From Gnetum montanum (Eukaryota; Streptophyta; Gnetopsida; Gnetales; Gnetaceae), in assembly GCA_015680685.1 (NCBI GenBank), contig MNCI01010436.1, forward strand, positions 31,916 to 95,915: a DNA stretch of 64,000 nt, written 5' to 3'. Below the pieces are notes generated by a model. That model searched no databases. It was not told the DNA's origin and was given only the letters and a program-made list of their open reading frames with translations. The translations under genes were made by a program, and so were the position numbers. Positions within the stretch are counted from its first letter, which is position 1. Every line of letters begins with the position of its first letter. Of this stretch, positions 35,401-47,912 are shown piece after piece.

Positions 35401-36540
35401 TTCATGTGAGTCTTTAGTCTTGAATGACTTTGGCTCATTTTTAACAACTTAAATCTTATAACTTGAATTGTTTTTTCTCAAACATACTTAAAAGTATAAC
35501 TCTATTTTCTAATCTTCTTGCAATTTATTTATTAGGGAAGGTCATAAGCATATGCTTTAATCTATTTTTAATGTTTTGGCAAAAAAATTTATTTTTCTTT
35601 TCTTTTTCCTATTTAGATGAATAAAATGCTAAGAACTTAGTAATTACATTAAATTTAGAAAACAGTTTAAATTTTTTGCAATTTGAAATTATAAAGCTAT
35701 TTATTTATTTAGAGCATGATCAATGAACTTTATGTTTTTATTCACTATTGTTAATTTAAACCTTTTTACATTAAATCAATATTTGTTGATGTTTCCTAGT
35801 TAGCTATAGTGTTTACAACACATCTTAGTCATTAAACAAGGAATAAAATCTATATTAGGCCATAACTTCTATAATTACTGATTGAAGCTATTTGGAGGTA
35901 TATGTATCTTAGTAGAACTAGAGATGAGCAACCACTTAAAATAAGTTCTCTCAGAAAATGTTTGGGGATCATATACAAAATCATTACCAACACCTCATTA
36001 ATTTCTGATCTCAACAAGAAAAAGTTTGTAGAGAAATTTGCATAAGAGAGTCTTCCTTTGATTTGAAGGTTGATATTAAGGTCAAACCCAAGGAAAATCA
36101 ATAGGAAAAATGGAAGAGATTCTTAGAGATTTGAAAGTTGAAAAGAAGGCCAGTCAACTACTTTGGCAAGACAAGCCATCAACACACTCTATACAAGTTG
36201 TTGCATATGTTAGTGAGCTCTTTAATACTTTAATTATTAATAATATAGCTATTTTTAGATTCTCCTTCAATCATGGATCATGTTGTATTAGAGTTAGTAG
36301 CATCAATAAAATTTAAGACCATGGTCCTTGCATCTTCTTCTCTTACATCCTCCTATTTTTCACCTGTGAATCCTTCAAAATTGTAAAGGAAGTATCACAA
36401 ACTCCTTACGCTCAAACCATGAAGAAGTCAAACATCAATGATGATCCTAAACATTGTGATTTTGACTTTGTATTAAATTTTAAGCTTAATAAACCAAGTA
36501 ATAAATGAATTCCAGCAAGCTTTGTTAAGTGATAGCTGAT
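32433..36540. other. Unassigned region with palindromic repeat field
   Basis: No gene is recognised in these 4.1 kb. The first third holds a field of CATCTAGATG-centred repeats (listed separately). Frames at 34683-34910 and 36110-36316 are Lys-rich and open but match nothing I know. The A-rich, short-frame pattern suggests an old, heavily mutated retroelement. Confidence 0.45.
32684..33980. repeat. Dispersed CATCTAGATG palindrome repeats
   Basis: Exact CATCTAGATG lies at 32684, 32770, 33007, 33102 and 33288, with near matches at about 33210, 33269, 33567, 33788 and 33875. Most are followed after 4-15 bases by (C/T)ATCTAAATA or CTCTAAATA, giving a core of about 35 bp repeated at uneven intervals of 86-240 bp. 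No coding content is seen. Confidence 0.65.
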
Positions 36541-36720
36541 GGAGCCGTGTGGCTTCTTTAGGTTTTCTACCTTTGTTAAGTTATGCATCCATAATTTCTT
36601 GTATTATTCACATCTCTATAGAACTTTTCCCTATAAATTCTTTCTCAATAAAAGTTTCTCTTTGTCCGTTTTGAGGAACATTTGTTATATTGGAGGTATA
36701 ACCAAGAAATNGTTTTGAGG
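36541..36720 (+). other. Possible copia-type LTR fragment
   Basis: GTTATGCATCC, then CCCTATAAATTC (TATA-like, about 36630) and TCAATAAAAG (poly(A)-like, about 36646), resemble the U3-R order of a short LTR. Boundaries and a partner LTR are not found. Confidence 0.3.
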
Positions 36721-36754
36721 AACATTTGTTATATTGGAGGTATAACCAAGAAAT
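36668..36754 (+). repeat. 43-bp exact duplication around an N
   Basis: The 43 bases at 36668-36710 are repeated exactly at 36712-36754, separated by a single N. This is the expected signature of two contig ends that overlap but were joined as a gap, so it is probably an assembly artefact rather than biology. Confidence 0.8.
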
Positions 36755-37044
36755 TTAAATAAATAGAAATTCATAACCATTAAAAATATATTGAAAATAT
36801 TACATACCTTTATTAACTTGAAGAAATACATAAGTATTATATTGCATTCATGGTTGTTCAAAAATAAAAAATGGATATAAAAGGGATCCTCAATTGACAT
36901 AGAACTTCCTTTAATTATGATTGTTTATATTTTCAAGTCTTTTAGACGTCGTTTTATTTAAATTTTAAACTATAACTATTCTTTTATTGTTAAGTATTTC
37001 TGCTAGTGATGGAAATATCATTATATGATTTGCCTAATATTGGC

Positions 37045-38165
37045 CTCTATGGTTTCATAAGTGGGGATAAGCTCCCACATGGCACATAGAGGTATGACTA
37101 ATTGATAATTGGCAAGTGTCCCCTATACCCAACCATACAAATCACAAGCATGTATGCATAATCTAGTTGAATTCTGTGGATAGGACTAATGTGGTATCTA
37201 GATCATTAAGCATTGATCGTAGGTCATTGTCTTTTCACTTGAACTAGTGGTAACTTTATCACGTATGGTTTAGTCCAAAGCAAGGCATATGATTATTGAT
37301 GTTGTGAAACTATGCCTAAGCTATATAAAAACATGAAAATTAATGATATGATTAATCTAACTAATAACAAGAAGATAAATCTTAGACTACCCTAAGGACT
37401 ATCAGTGTCTATTTCCAGCTTACTATACACATCCTGAACTCACATACCCATTGCTACAATTACCACGTGTTATGATACTAGTTGAAGCAAACAACAATGC
37501 TACTAGGATTACCAAGCAAATACATGTTTATACTCGAAACTAATCGCACTTATTCCACCAATTAATTAATGTCCATAAAAATGTAAATATTAACTAAGTA
37601 TGTGGAAAGTAAATTGCATTGAAAGTAAATCTATTCTAAGCCAAAGTATTGTGGTGAATATGAATTAATCTCAATCTTATTGTCATACATAGAATATGTC
37701 TAGGTATAATGCCACTCAAATAAGATTATGTACAACTAACTCAAATCCATGTTGTAGGCACTCACTAACTAGTTGCTAAGATTATAGTAGAAAACTATAA
37801 GAGTTTAATCACACTATTGACCAAATGGTACCACTATGCGAAAGATGCATACATATATAAGCCTTGAGTGATTTAGCATTGATGCATATGCACCAACACA
37901 TCTAAGGATGCTACCTACCATTGGCATCTATGTTTACATTGGTGGGCTTAGGTTCCCACATGATACATAGAGTTATGATAAATAAATCTTGGCACATAGA
38001 GTTGCATGATTTTGATGCTATCTTCCATTGGTCTTTGTGGTTGCATCAGTGATAATGGATTTCTACATTGCACACAGAGTTGTGACCAATGGGTTTTTGA
38101 TGAAATGTGCACCATTGGGTTCTATGGTTATGTCAATGAGGCAGGCTCTTAAAAAGGCACATAGA
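37045..38165 (+). repeat. Degenerate ~95-bp tandem repeat split by an LTR
   Basis: Units of the form ATTGG(C/T)-TCTATGGTT-CAT then CCCACATGGCACATAGAG occur at about 37045-37098, 37918-37976, 38019-38080 and 38105-38165. Unit 1 is separated from the others by the reverse-strand LTR (37103 to about 37900), which seems to have inserted into the array. Confidence 0.6.
37103..37900 (-). repeat. Solo or stranded LTR, related to families A-C, reverse strand
   Basis: On the minus strand it has the shared LTR plan: TATA-like TTATATATG near 37852-37860 and TTGGTAATCCTAGTAGC near 37530. GTTCAGGATGTGTATAG-AAGC follows near 37435, then GTATGGTTGGGTATAGGGG near 37125. It ends TATCA at 37103. No PBS or internal region follows, and the U3 edge is unclear, so this is a solo LTR or a fragment. 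It is the only member of the group on this strand. Confidence 0.7.
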
Positions 38166-39159
38166 TCATATACTAATGGAGTTGATGAGATGTATGAGAT
38201 TTTAATTGCTAAATAAACTCCTTATACTCATAGTGATTTGTTTTCTAATAATGACTATATATGGTTCAAGTGGTTGGTGTGGATTATGTAGATAGATTTC
38301 CTTTTGTATTTTGATTGTCTAATAGTTCTATTGGTGATTCTTATTTAGTTGTACATATGATTTTATATTAAATTTGTCTTTTCTTATAAGAACATTCAAA
38401 AACAGCTCAAATTATGCAATGTGGTGTATGCATGTAAAGGTGGTCTTGTGTACTATTTTTGAATTTAGATAAACATTGAACATAGTTCTAAAACTAAATT
38501 ATAGTGTTTTATGCTTGTTAGAGAATTTATGGTTAGAAAGCTAATTTATTGAGTTCTTCTTAAGAAGATATTTCAACTAAAGTGACAATAGTAAACTAGT
38601 GCAAGATTATTAATGATTTTTTAAATGACTTAATATCATTTTTCTTAGTTACAACCTTGTTATATCTTCTATGATTACATTACTCTTAGTGATATCTTTT
38701 TTATATTATAATAAAAGATTTCATTAATGCATTTAGTTGTCAGCTTCAATTCCAATTTTAAATTTTCTTTCTATATGTTAAAATTCATTTTTTACTTATG
38801 CAAATACATTACTAAAGATATAATTTGAATAAATCAAGAATTAGATAGAGTTAGGTCATTACATGGTAGTATTAGAGCATGGTTCAAAGTGTATATTAAC
38901 TATTTTCTCATACCAATTTGAGATAGAAGAATTTTGGTGATAGGTAGTAAATTCCAAAATCAAAATGTTGAATAACAGAATGATAATATAATATCCATTG
39001 AAGTAAGATAACGAGTGAGAGACAAACATGCACAGAAAGGATTATCAACTAGTAATCAACCTTAGATCTTAAACAATGTGAATCCAACATTATTAAAAAC
39101 TTTTATACAATTCATCTCTCAAATTATACAACAACCATGAAAGCCTCAAAAGCAGTTTC
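38166..39159. other. AT-rich stretch, nothing recognised
   Basis: No gene, repeat family or RNA gene is recognised. It may be flanking sequence of the gag fragment that follows. Confidence 0.45.
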
Positions 39160-39400
39160 CTCAAGAATCTCAAGGAGAAGGAATGAGAAACTTGATCCAA
39201 AACTTGAAGTTGCAACGACAAAAGTTTGAAGGAAGCACAAATCTCACCAAGGTAGAAGCATGACTTAGTAATATTGAAAAAGTTTTAATAACTCTTGAAT
39301 ATAGTGAAAATGAGAAAGCTTCATTAGCTATTAACATGCTCTAAGAAGAGGCAAATTTATGGTGGAAGACTAAAAGTGCAAAATGGAATTATTAGGAAGA
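39160..39400 (+). pseudogene. Ty3/gypsy-type gag fragment
   Basis: One frame reads KLQRQKFEGSTNLTKVEA*L, SNIEKVLITLEYSENEKASL and EEANLWWKT. This fits the retrotransposon gag pattern (F-G--D---AE-WL--IEK-F--L, A--L---A--WW) of a family unlike A-C. It stops abruptly in G/A-rich sequence with no further domains. Confidence 0.6.
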
Positions 39401-39629
39401 ACTTTTTTTTTGTGGGGCTAGAGGCTAGGGCAAGATGAACAACGTGGCCTATAGCGATGGAAAACATAGTGGAGAAACAAGGAAAAGGAAGAAAGGTCGT
39501 GATACATTGTGGCCATGGGGAGCACCTTAGTGCATGGTGCTAGAGCATGATGAGGCTGGGTGGCGCCATGAAGGGGGCACGATGCCTAGGGCGAAGGCAC
39601 AACATGGTGGTGGGAGTGATAGTTTTTTT

Positions 39630-39905
39630 TTTATTTTTTGAAAATTTTTGGGTGCTTTGGGGCTACACTCTCAACCATTAGAATTTTTTTTTTATTTTTT
39701 TATGTTTTGGAGCTATGCTCCTTGGGTAGCGTAGCCAACAGTTAGAAAAAATTTCATGAATTTTGGGGGCTACACTCCCTAGGGAGTGCAGTTGACAGTT
39801 AGAATTTTTTGTTATTTACCTGGGTTATGCTCCCAGGGAGGGGCAACCTAGAGTTAGAATTTTTTTCGTGGACACCCTGTGCTATGCTACTCACAATTAG
39901 AAAAA
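39630..39905 (+). repeat. Tandem repeats with a strong hairpin
   Basis: About five degenerate units of 50-70 bp each hold a GCTA(C/T)(A/G)CTCCC...GGGAG-G-AG-type inverted repeat and (A/G)GTTAGAA(A/T)TTTTT. The best unit (39770-39791) is a 22-bp near-perfect palindrome around CCCTAGGG. There is no coding content. Confidence 0.65.
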
Positions 39906-41119
39906 ATTTGAAAATTTTCTAAATGTAAAAGGTGAAGAATTCGCTAAGTGTAAAAATAAAATGCCAAATGCAAGAGTGCTAAATGTGAAAATGCAAAGTG
40001 CTAGAATGCCTCCTGTGAAACAAAATGAGACATGTACCAACACTTTGCCAAAATGTTAAACTTGCAAACCAAACATGTTAAACATGCTAAAACATGCAAA
40101 CTGAGACAATGCAAAACATGTGAATGTAAGGAGAAATGCTAATGCTATGTTACTGTTGTACTCCAGTGAGCACCAGGCACGTCAAATGTATGTATCGATG
40201 TCCTATGCCAGCGAGGCCCACAAGGGACCCTAAGGACACATTTTCTACAAAGTTATGCTACTCTATACTAACTTTGCTAATTTTGCTAAGTGTAAGTTAG
40301 TGTAATTTTGTGCATCTAATGTATACTAATGCTTTTTTTTCCTTTTGTGGTTGCAGGGTATTGTTGAAACCAATCCTCATTGTATAGGAGCTCACTGGCA
40401 TCCTCTACTGTATGAGTGAGCCTGTTTCGAGCACACCCACATTGGATACATAGTTGGATCACTAGGCGGTATGGTTTTGACCAGAACCACATGAGTTCCT
40501 AGAATTCCTACTCCAACACTTTAGTATGATGATGTGGTCACACTTAGTCATGAAAGCTACTAGTGTCATCATGAAGACATTACTGCCTGGGGCAAATTAG
40601 AGCATTCTACGGTTCATGTCTAATAAGCCCACTACCAGTGATGGTAGAACCAAGAGTTCAAGCTAAGGTCCTAAGAGTGTTAGGCCTTTGTCTAGGATTT
40701 GGTAGATGCTAGAGTTTAGTTGTTATAGCAAGAGCAACATTGTCTTTATTTCTCGATGTGTGCATACCCTATTTCAGAACCCACCTAGGATGGTGTACTG
40801 TGTAGGAGGGTAAGTGTTCTTATGAATTTTGCATTATTTGTTTAGCTATAGGGTTATATGAAGGTGCTAACTACTCATGTTTTTTGCTAGGTTTAGCATT
40901 GAGGAGCATGGCCTACATGATGAAGAAGGAGCCTAAACCTAACCCGCATTACCCTACAAGAATTTTCAACTTGCAAGAGCATTCGTGTAGGGGTGATCGG
41001 GCAAATTGGATCTAACCTGGTAGAGTACCCTTGTCGGTATCCGAAGGCCTACGAGAGGTATTAGACCCATGGCTAGTTGGATGTGGAGTGGATGGATGGT
41101 GTACTTAGCATCAAGGAGG
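39906..41119. other. Unassigned region, partly low complexity
   Basis: At 39940-40135 the words AAATGC, AAACATG and TGCAAA recur many times. At 40640-41110 short frames such as QNPPRMVYCVGG are open but unrecognised. Nothing supports a functional gene. Confidence 0.45.
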
Positions 41120-41901
41120 TGATCAATCATGTTTTCCAAGCCCCAATATCAGGTACGTGATATCACAACCTAGATACAAAATCATATACACGATATCGTG
41201 ATTCCCATGTTAGCCTATAAATATAGCACTCAGGCGCATGGGGAAGAGTCATAATTAGAGCATTAGAGATTTTTTTAGTCATTAGGAGTCTTTTTTTTTT
41301 GTTTCAATGCTTCTCCCAAGTACATGCCTGCAATGTGATGCTTGTAATTGTACGGAACCTTTGTTCGAGTGTGATGTACTTGGACATGCACACAACTGGC
41401 AATAAAGATCGAGATTACTCCATCATTGCAGCATTCACTTAGTTTTTAATTATTTAATTGTTAATTATTTATTGTTGTTTTCTTAGTTAATATTTCTTTT
41501 ATCATCATTTGCTATTTATGTTGCTAAATGTAGAATGAGTACGTCTTAATCATGAACATTTAAGTGTAACTACATGATAAACCAGTAGCGTCTCTAGTAG
41601 TGCTTCGAGTAATGTGCGCTTGGTAATCCTAGAAGTAGTACATGAAGTCTAAGATGTGTACGAATGATTAAGGATAGATACTCATCGCACTTAGGCTAGC
41701 TTAGATTTTGTTTCCTATTGCTTATTAGTTTACTCAAGTTAGTTCTCATTGTCTTTAGGAGTAGCATAGTATTAGAAATCACATCATACATCTCAATCTG
41801 GACTAAACCATACATGACAAAGCAAATATTATTCTAGGTGGGAAAAAAACAAACTACGATTGATGTATAACTATCTAGATGCCACAACTAGTCTATCCCT
41901 G
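41120..41901 (+). repeat. Element A' 5' LTR, truncated
   Basis: It begins TGATCAATCATG (TGATGAATCATG in the A 3' LTR). TATAAATA is at 41216 and AATAAA at about 41401. It matches A up to CCACAACTAGTC, then changes to unrelated sequence, so the last roughly 80 bp and the PBS are deleted. Confidence 0.8.
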
Positions 41902-42208
41902 ACAATGGCAACGACTCTTGTCATCCAACTTAGACACATCTAGTGGAGATGGGACATCCCATAGAACGAGGGGTCCCATAAGGCCTTAAACCTTCTCAAT
42001 GGTTAGCAAGAGTACATTAGGGGATGATTGGGAGAATTGCAAAAGTCATGAAAAGTCTTCCAATTCTCTCTCTTCCTCTACTCTTTCAACATCAAGTCAT
42101 GACATGGATGACTATTCCTCCAGGGGTCAGCATAGCAATAAAAATCAAACCCACAAGCAAAATTAGGAATGCCAACATGAACATAGACAACATTGTCTCA
42201 ACTCACCA

Positions 42209-44127
42209 ACTCACAACCTATTTAGTGATAATGAACCCCTGCTAGCCACTGAGAACCTAATGCATATAACAAAGGTTGTTCAAATATCCCATAGCCATTG
42301 CAAGGAAAGCCATCTACCTAGGCTTGATTTAAATAACTTTCCCAAGTTCTCAAGAGGTTATGATTTAGATTTGCAACATCATTTACAAGCCTTCTATGAT
42401 GCTTGTGCATGGAACAACATTGATAATGGGTGGCAAAGACTTAGGCTCTTTTGTATGACACTTTTTGGCCAAGCAAAAGTATCTTTAAATCCAAAATCAA
42501 TTCATCGTTGGCCAACAATGGTGGAACTATTCAATGAAAGATATCAAACCTGTGCAAGAGTGTTAGCCTTGAGGAGACAAATCCAAGAGTGGAAACAAGG
42601 GTAACATGAACCCTTGGACATGGCCTTAGAAAGATATTATTCATTGTTAAATAAATGCCCAGGCCATGGGTTCTCTAAGGAAAGGTGAATGTGTCACATC
42701 ATGGATAGGCTCCGTAATGAAACAAGGGAGACCCTAGGGATGTATGCCCCAAGTCAACTATATGAACTACAAACCCATCAATTCCAAGAGCTTATTAAGC
42801 AAGTAGCAAAAGAAGAAGGTGAAATAGCCAAATGGAAGACTGTTGAAAGATCTCAATAGGACCAAACTTTTAAAGTAACGAAGGTCCATAATCATGAAGA
42901 GGAGAAATCAACTCACCTCGAGGAGGTGGAATCATCCCCATCTTTGCCAATATTAAAATAACTAGATGAAATTGAGGCAAAGATCAATAAAATGATAGAG
43001 TGGGTACATTAAAAATGTAGAGAATATGCAAACATTATCAGAGGTAAAACCATATAAGATAACTCTAATAACCAGAACAAACAGAGGATGCCAAATTGAG
43101 AAACAAGACAGAACACCATTCAACAATTAGAAAGAAGGGCTGAAGGAAATAAGGATAGGGGCCCAACTACAAATCAGAAGTATTAATGCAATGTTTGCAT
43201 GTACGATCACCCTAAAGGCTAATGCCCAATCTTGTCACATCTACATGAGCATTGGGGAAGAATGCTACATCTGGATTTTATACAGAAGTACTGTGCTCAA
43301 CTGCAGTGGCAAAACCCACAATCATGAGGGAGACCATTGCCAAACTGGCCTCACCCTTTGTATGCCCCGACACCAAGTGCTTATTATGTTCAACACCTTG
43401 TTTCTCCAACTAGATTAACATCCTCTACATCACTTCATCATTATCATTCTCCTTAATATCATCAACCCATGTCCTCTCCCATGGAACCACCACCTCATGT
43501 TCCTTACACTTCTCCTTGCTCTCAGCATTCTCATCCTTCACCTCCTTCTACATCACCACCAGTAGTATCAGAAGGTTTAGCACCATAGTACCAACCAACA
43601 AATATTACTTGTGCTACTAGTATCAACAGCAGTGGAAATCCCCCACATCATCGAAAGCATCCTTTCTTTAGGCATCGCAGTAGAAAGGGACAACATGATT
43701 CTGAAACCACTACATCCTTCAACTTAGCACAAACCCAACACTATGATGCACCTTCCTCTTCAAACTCAATGCCTCCTATTACCTTATCCAAGCCACCAAT
43801 TAATACTCCAACAATCACATGGCCCAATGAATATAACAATGTGGGGAGACATATCAATCCTTGCATACCATCTTATGGTCATGGGTGCCATAGTGGGTCA
43901 GTTTCTTATCACATAATCACATCTTATAATTTGCCCCACTATGCCTACTTTAATTAAGTGTGTGAACCCCAAATTAGGAACATTCCTGCCACCACTCCAA
44001 AAGACACCCAATGGATTGGATATGATCAGATCCCAATATTTCCAACATGCATGGATCCACACTTTCCATTCATGAATTCTTGCCATAACCAAAGGTTTGG
44101 CCATGGGGGATAACCCCCATTCTAACA
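42209..44127 (+). pseudogene. Element A' gag
   Basis: It parallels A gag: LDLNNFPKFSRGYD (about 42320), GQAKV, then a 9-bp in-frame deletion relative to A, and LERYYSLLNKCPGHGFS (about 42625). The knuckle C-X2-C-X3-H-X4-C at 43187-43225 has a stop in its last interval. The Pro/Ser-rich C-terminus ends FGHGG*PPF. The start codon is not clear because the 5' leader is deleted. It keeps sense codons at some places where A has stops, and the reverse. Confidence 0.8.
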
Positions 44128-44335
44128 AGCAGAATTAGTAAATGTTTTTTCTTTTCTTTGGTTTTACAATTTCTTATTTTTTACTTTTTCATTTTCTAAT
44201 TTTTCATCTTTCAATTTGTCATTTTATCTTTTTGAGGGTGATCTCATCTATGAATAAAATACTCATGTGACCTATCAGTTAAGGTGTTATTCTATGTTAT
44301 CAAGTCACAAGTGACTAATTATTTGGATAGTGAGC

Positions 44336-45255
44336 TAATGAAGTGCTAGACGGTTAATGCGTTTACTAGGCTACATATACAGGACCCCGTATACATAGCC
44401 GCATTGACGTGGTCCCGTATATGTGGCCCCGTCGATGCATCCTTCCATGTGTCGACATGGCCCCGTTTTCGCAGCGCCTGTTTCAACCTATAAATAAGTG
44501 GGCTCCTGCAACACTTAGGTACCTTTTTGTTAGTTGTAGTGAAGCTCTTGTAGTTTCTTTCTGCGAGAGTTAGAATATTTTCCAAGTTCCCATAGTAGGT
44601 GTAAGAAAGGTGTCCAACTCTTTATTCGAGCGCTGATGTATCTAAGCCTATTGGTGTTAACGACAATAAAGACAAGCTTTTCAAGCATTTCTTGTAGCAT
44701 TTGGACTTAGTCATTTAATGCATTTAATAGTTTAATATTTTTATGCTTTGATAATTACTTAAGTTTCCATTGTTGTTTTTTCCATCGCTATCACTCTTTT
44801 ATAGTTCATAAAACCATAAGTACGACCATCTCAAACATGAACCCAACACTTGGCAACCTTGTGACGCTTAACGTCTAGTAACCCAATAGTGGTTAGGGGA
44901 TGCTCAGGATGTGCTTGCAAGATGGGATTAGATGCTTATGCTAGGAACAGTTAACATATAGATTAGGATAATTATAGATTACATAATATTTCATTCCTTA
45001 CTTTCCATTACGAGAATTAGACGCTAGAAGATAAAGTAAAAAGCCATAAAAATCAATTACCTCAATCTCACTTAACCATCGCCACTAGAACATCACAAGT
45101 AAGGTTGGGAAGACAACGACCATTCTAACAAAGGGTTTTTCTAGTTAAGGTCTGGTGTATGTAAAGTGCTTACAGTCTATGGAATTTGACCAAGTCGTGT
45201 GTGTGAACGCCCGTGATTCGCATGGTTGGGCGTACGGGTACCTAGCCGCTCATCA
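44336..45255 (+). repeat. Element C 5' LTR
   Basis: This 920-bp LTR starts TAATG, a mutated TGATG, and ends CTCATCA. U3 holds repeats of CCCGTATA(C/T)(A/G)T-G and CCCGT(C/T)GA(C/T)GCATC. It has about one repeat unit (roughly 30 bp) more than the 3' LTR. TATAAATA is at 44489 and AATAAA at about 44665. U5 has the paired motif GCTTGGCAACC and TCTAGTAACCCA. Confidence 0.92.
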
Positions 45256-45276
45256 TTGGCATTGTTGTCGAGAACT
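45256..45276 (+). promoter_or_regulatory. Element C primer binding site
   Basis: TTGGCATTGTTGTCGAGAAC follows the LTR. It is related to the tRNA-Asp-type site with several C-to-T changes. Confidence 0.6.
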
Positions 45277-45419
45277 ATTAGTCTTATATGCATCATTTAA
45301 CCTTAGAAAAATTATTATTCACATCATTAGAATAGACCCAAGATAGTAACATTTACACATGCTAGGCAGATTAAGTAAAAAGTCAGGTACACTAAGTAGT
45401 GGATCATCTAATATCTACC

Positions 45420-47880
45420 ATGTCTTCTTCTCATAGGCGAGATGAATCCAACCCACCAGTGCCACAAGAATGTCAGGTGGTCTACACACATCCAAATGAA
45501 TATGTACCTCACTTCACCTTCATCTTGCATCAAGATGAACATTTGCGATGGTAGGACATGAAAGGCAACATCATACTACTGCCTGACCGATAGACTCCTA
45601 AAATGTTGTTCCAAAATCTTGCCAGACTAGGCATCTAGGACCGTGGTGTGGAGTATGTCATAGAGGACCATGACTACCAAGACTATTGTCCCACTAAGGC
45701 CAATGAGCACGAGATCAGCAGCAAGTAGAACAATATGAACACATGAATGGGAAATAGTTCAGTAACCCCTTATTCTTGCAAGGGCTACAAGACAATAGGG
45801 AACCTATCTTTCACGATTCCCATTCGGCCGAACTTCCTCTAAGGCATCAGATCATCCAATCCATTATCTAGAACAAGCAACCAAGTGACCGAGATCCCTA
45901 AGGGGATGGAGGATCATGTAGGAGAATTTACGGCTCAAGCAAGGATGGGAAGGAAGATCAAGGCTGCCATCGAAGCAGAGAGGGAGATCAACACCAGAGC
46001 GTTGGTGACTCCTCTCCTTCTTCTCCATCCTCTCACTCCCCTCTACCATCACCTAGTTCAAACTTTGATCATAACCATGGTAGAAAGGAGCAAGGAGATT
46101 GTGGTCATAAGGACCAAAGGGACCGGCATGGGGAAACGCGTGACCAATCTCATGAGGCTCACTGTCATGAAAGGAGGGGTAGCTGAAACCGTCATAGACA
46201 TCATAGTCCTCAACAAGACTATGACTTGGATTAGCCATTTTTGGCTACTTGAAGCATGCTTCATATCATCGAGGTAGTTCAGATACCCAACAGGCACTTG
46301 AAAGATAGCTGGATCAAATGCATTGACATGAACAACATCCCCAAATTTGAAGGGGGATACAATTGTGATCCGCAAACTCACTTGTGAGTGTTTCATGATG
46401 CTTGCACCCTATAGAACATTGAAAATGATTGGTAGAAGCTTAAGTTGTTCCCTCACACACTCATCAAGGAAGCTGAAAGTTGGTACTAGTCTTTGGAATT
46501 GGAATCAATTAGAAGATGGAGTACGATCCTTGAGATTTTCAATGACAAGTATCAAACCTACTATAGGGTGGCAAATCTAAGACATCAAATCCAAGGCTAG
46601 AAGCAAGGGAATCATGAACCCTTGAATGCAGCCGTAAGTAGGTACTATTCATTGTTACATCGATGCCCTGGTCATGGCTACTCTCAGCAAGCACAGCTTC
46701 GCCATATCATTGATGGGATCTGCTTCAAAACTAGAAAGACCCTTGGCATGTACGCCCAGGGACGATTATCAGAACTAAGGGTCTATCACCTGCAGTGTCT
46801 CATTAAGCAAGTGGCCAAAGAAGAGGGGGAACTTAGAAAGAAGGAGAGTGCAGAGGAGTTTAATTGGGATCCCTCCATCAGAAAGAGGGAGGTCTGATTC
46901 TGTGAAGAGGATGAGGAATCACCTCTGGATGTAGCGATGAATCGAAAAACCTTGCCCCTGTAGAAATTTTCCTCTAAAATATCAGCAAAGGTTGACAAGA
47001 TGTGGGACTCTGGACGAAAGATTTCAAAGTGTTCTAAAAATTTTAGTGGAGTCCAGAGAGCAAGGTAATGATCATGATTGGCGTAGGAAGAAGGAAGCTG
47101 CATGTGCCCACCATAGGGGTAAGGGCAAAGTTGTTGTAGTTAAACAGTTTGCAGACTCTGATACAAAGGAGGATGATGAATGTGACATATGCCAATACGA
47201 ACACCCTAAGGGATGTTGCCCCATGGTATCACATCTACAAGAGTCTAGGATGTATGCATTGAACCCTTTCCTAGAAAAGAGGCAAACACCCCGAAGGTTG
47301 CCTTACCCACAAGGCAATCCTAGGCAGTTTCACCAGCAGTAGCAAGGATATTATCCAAGTGGAGTGCCACCGAAACCTTATGAACACTTCCAGCAATGGC
47401 AGCATCCACAAGTTTGGGGGATGCCACCCCCAAGGTAGCAATACCCTTACCAACAACTAGATCCCTATGGGTACTACGTTCAGCAACTAGTCTCTCCATG
47501 GGACTCTTCCAGTCACGCAACCTTTCAGAATTACTACCATCCCCCAAAATATTTTCAACCTCAGTCTCCATCACCCAGGGGGGAAAGCCCACATCTCTAC
47601 TATCCTCCATCACCTTCTCTTGTCGTTCCTTCTCCACAACATCCCACTCAGTTACCACCTGCTCCACCTATGCAGGGGGAAATTCCACCATAGCCATAGC
47701 AACGCAACACTATGAGGGCTGTCAACCTACAACCAGCTCCTCAGCCGAGTGGAACGGAACCCAAGCCATGGAAACATCCCTTCTTCTGACCCAATAATGT
47801 AAGAACACCCACCCACCCACCTATGGTTGGTACCTCTAAACCTTCAACTGCCTCCACTATTCCACCATTTGAGTAGCCTT
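45420..47880 (+). pseudogene. Element C gag
   Basis: ATG 45420 (MSSSHRRDESN) opens an N-terminal region shared with B (NEYVPHFTFILHQDEHLRW). After frameshifts the gag core follows: DMNNIPKFEGGYN at about 46330, SRYYSLLHRCPGHGYS at about 46637 and KTLGMYAQGRLSELR. The knuckle variant C-X2-C-X3-H-X4-C is at 47181-47219. A Pro/Tyr/Gln-rich tail (RRLPYPQGNPRQFHQ) runs to the protease. At least three frame changes and several stops are present. Confidence 0.85.
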
Positions 47881-47912
47881 CAAACTAAACATCCTCCAAC
47901 GTACAAACGGTC

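Noticed and set aside
47320-47667. 115-codon minus-strand frame
   Set aside because: Shadow of the Pro-rich end of element C gag.
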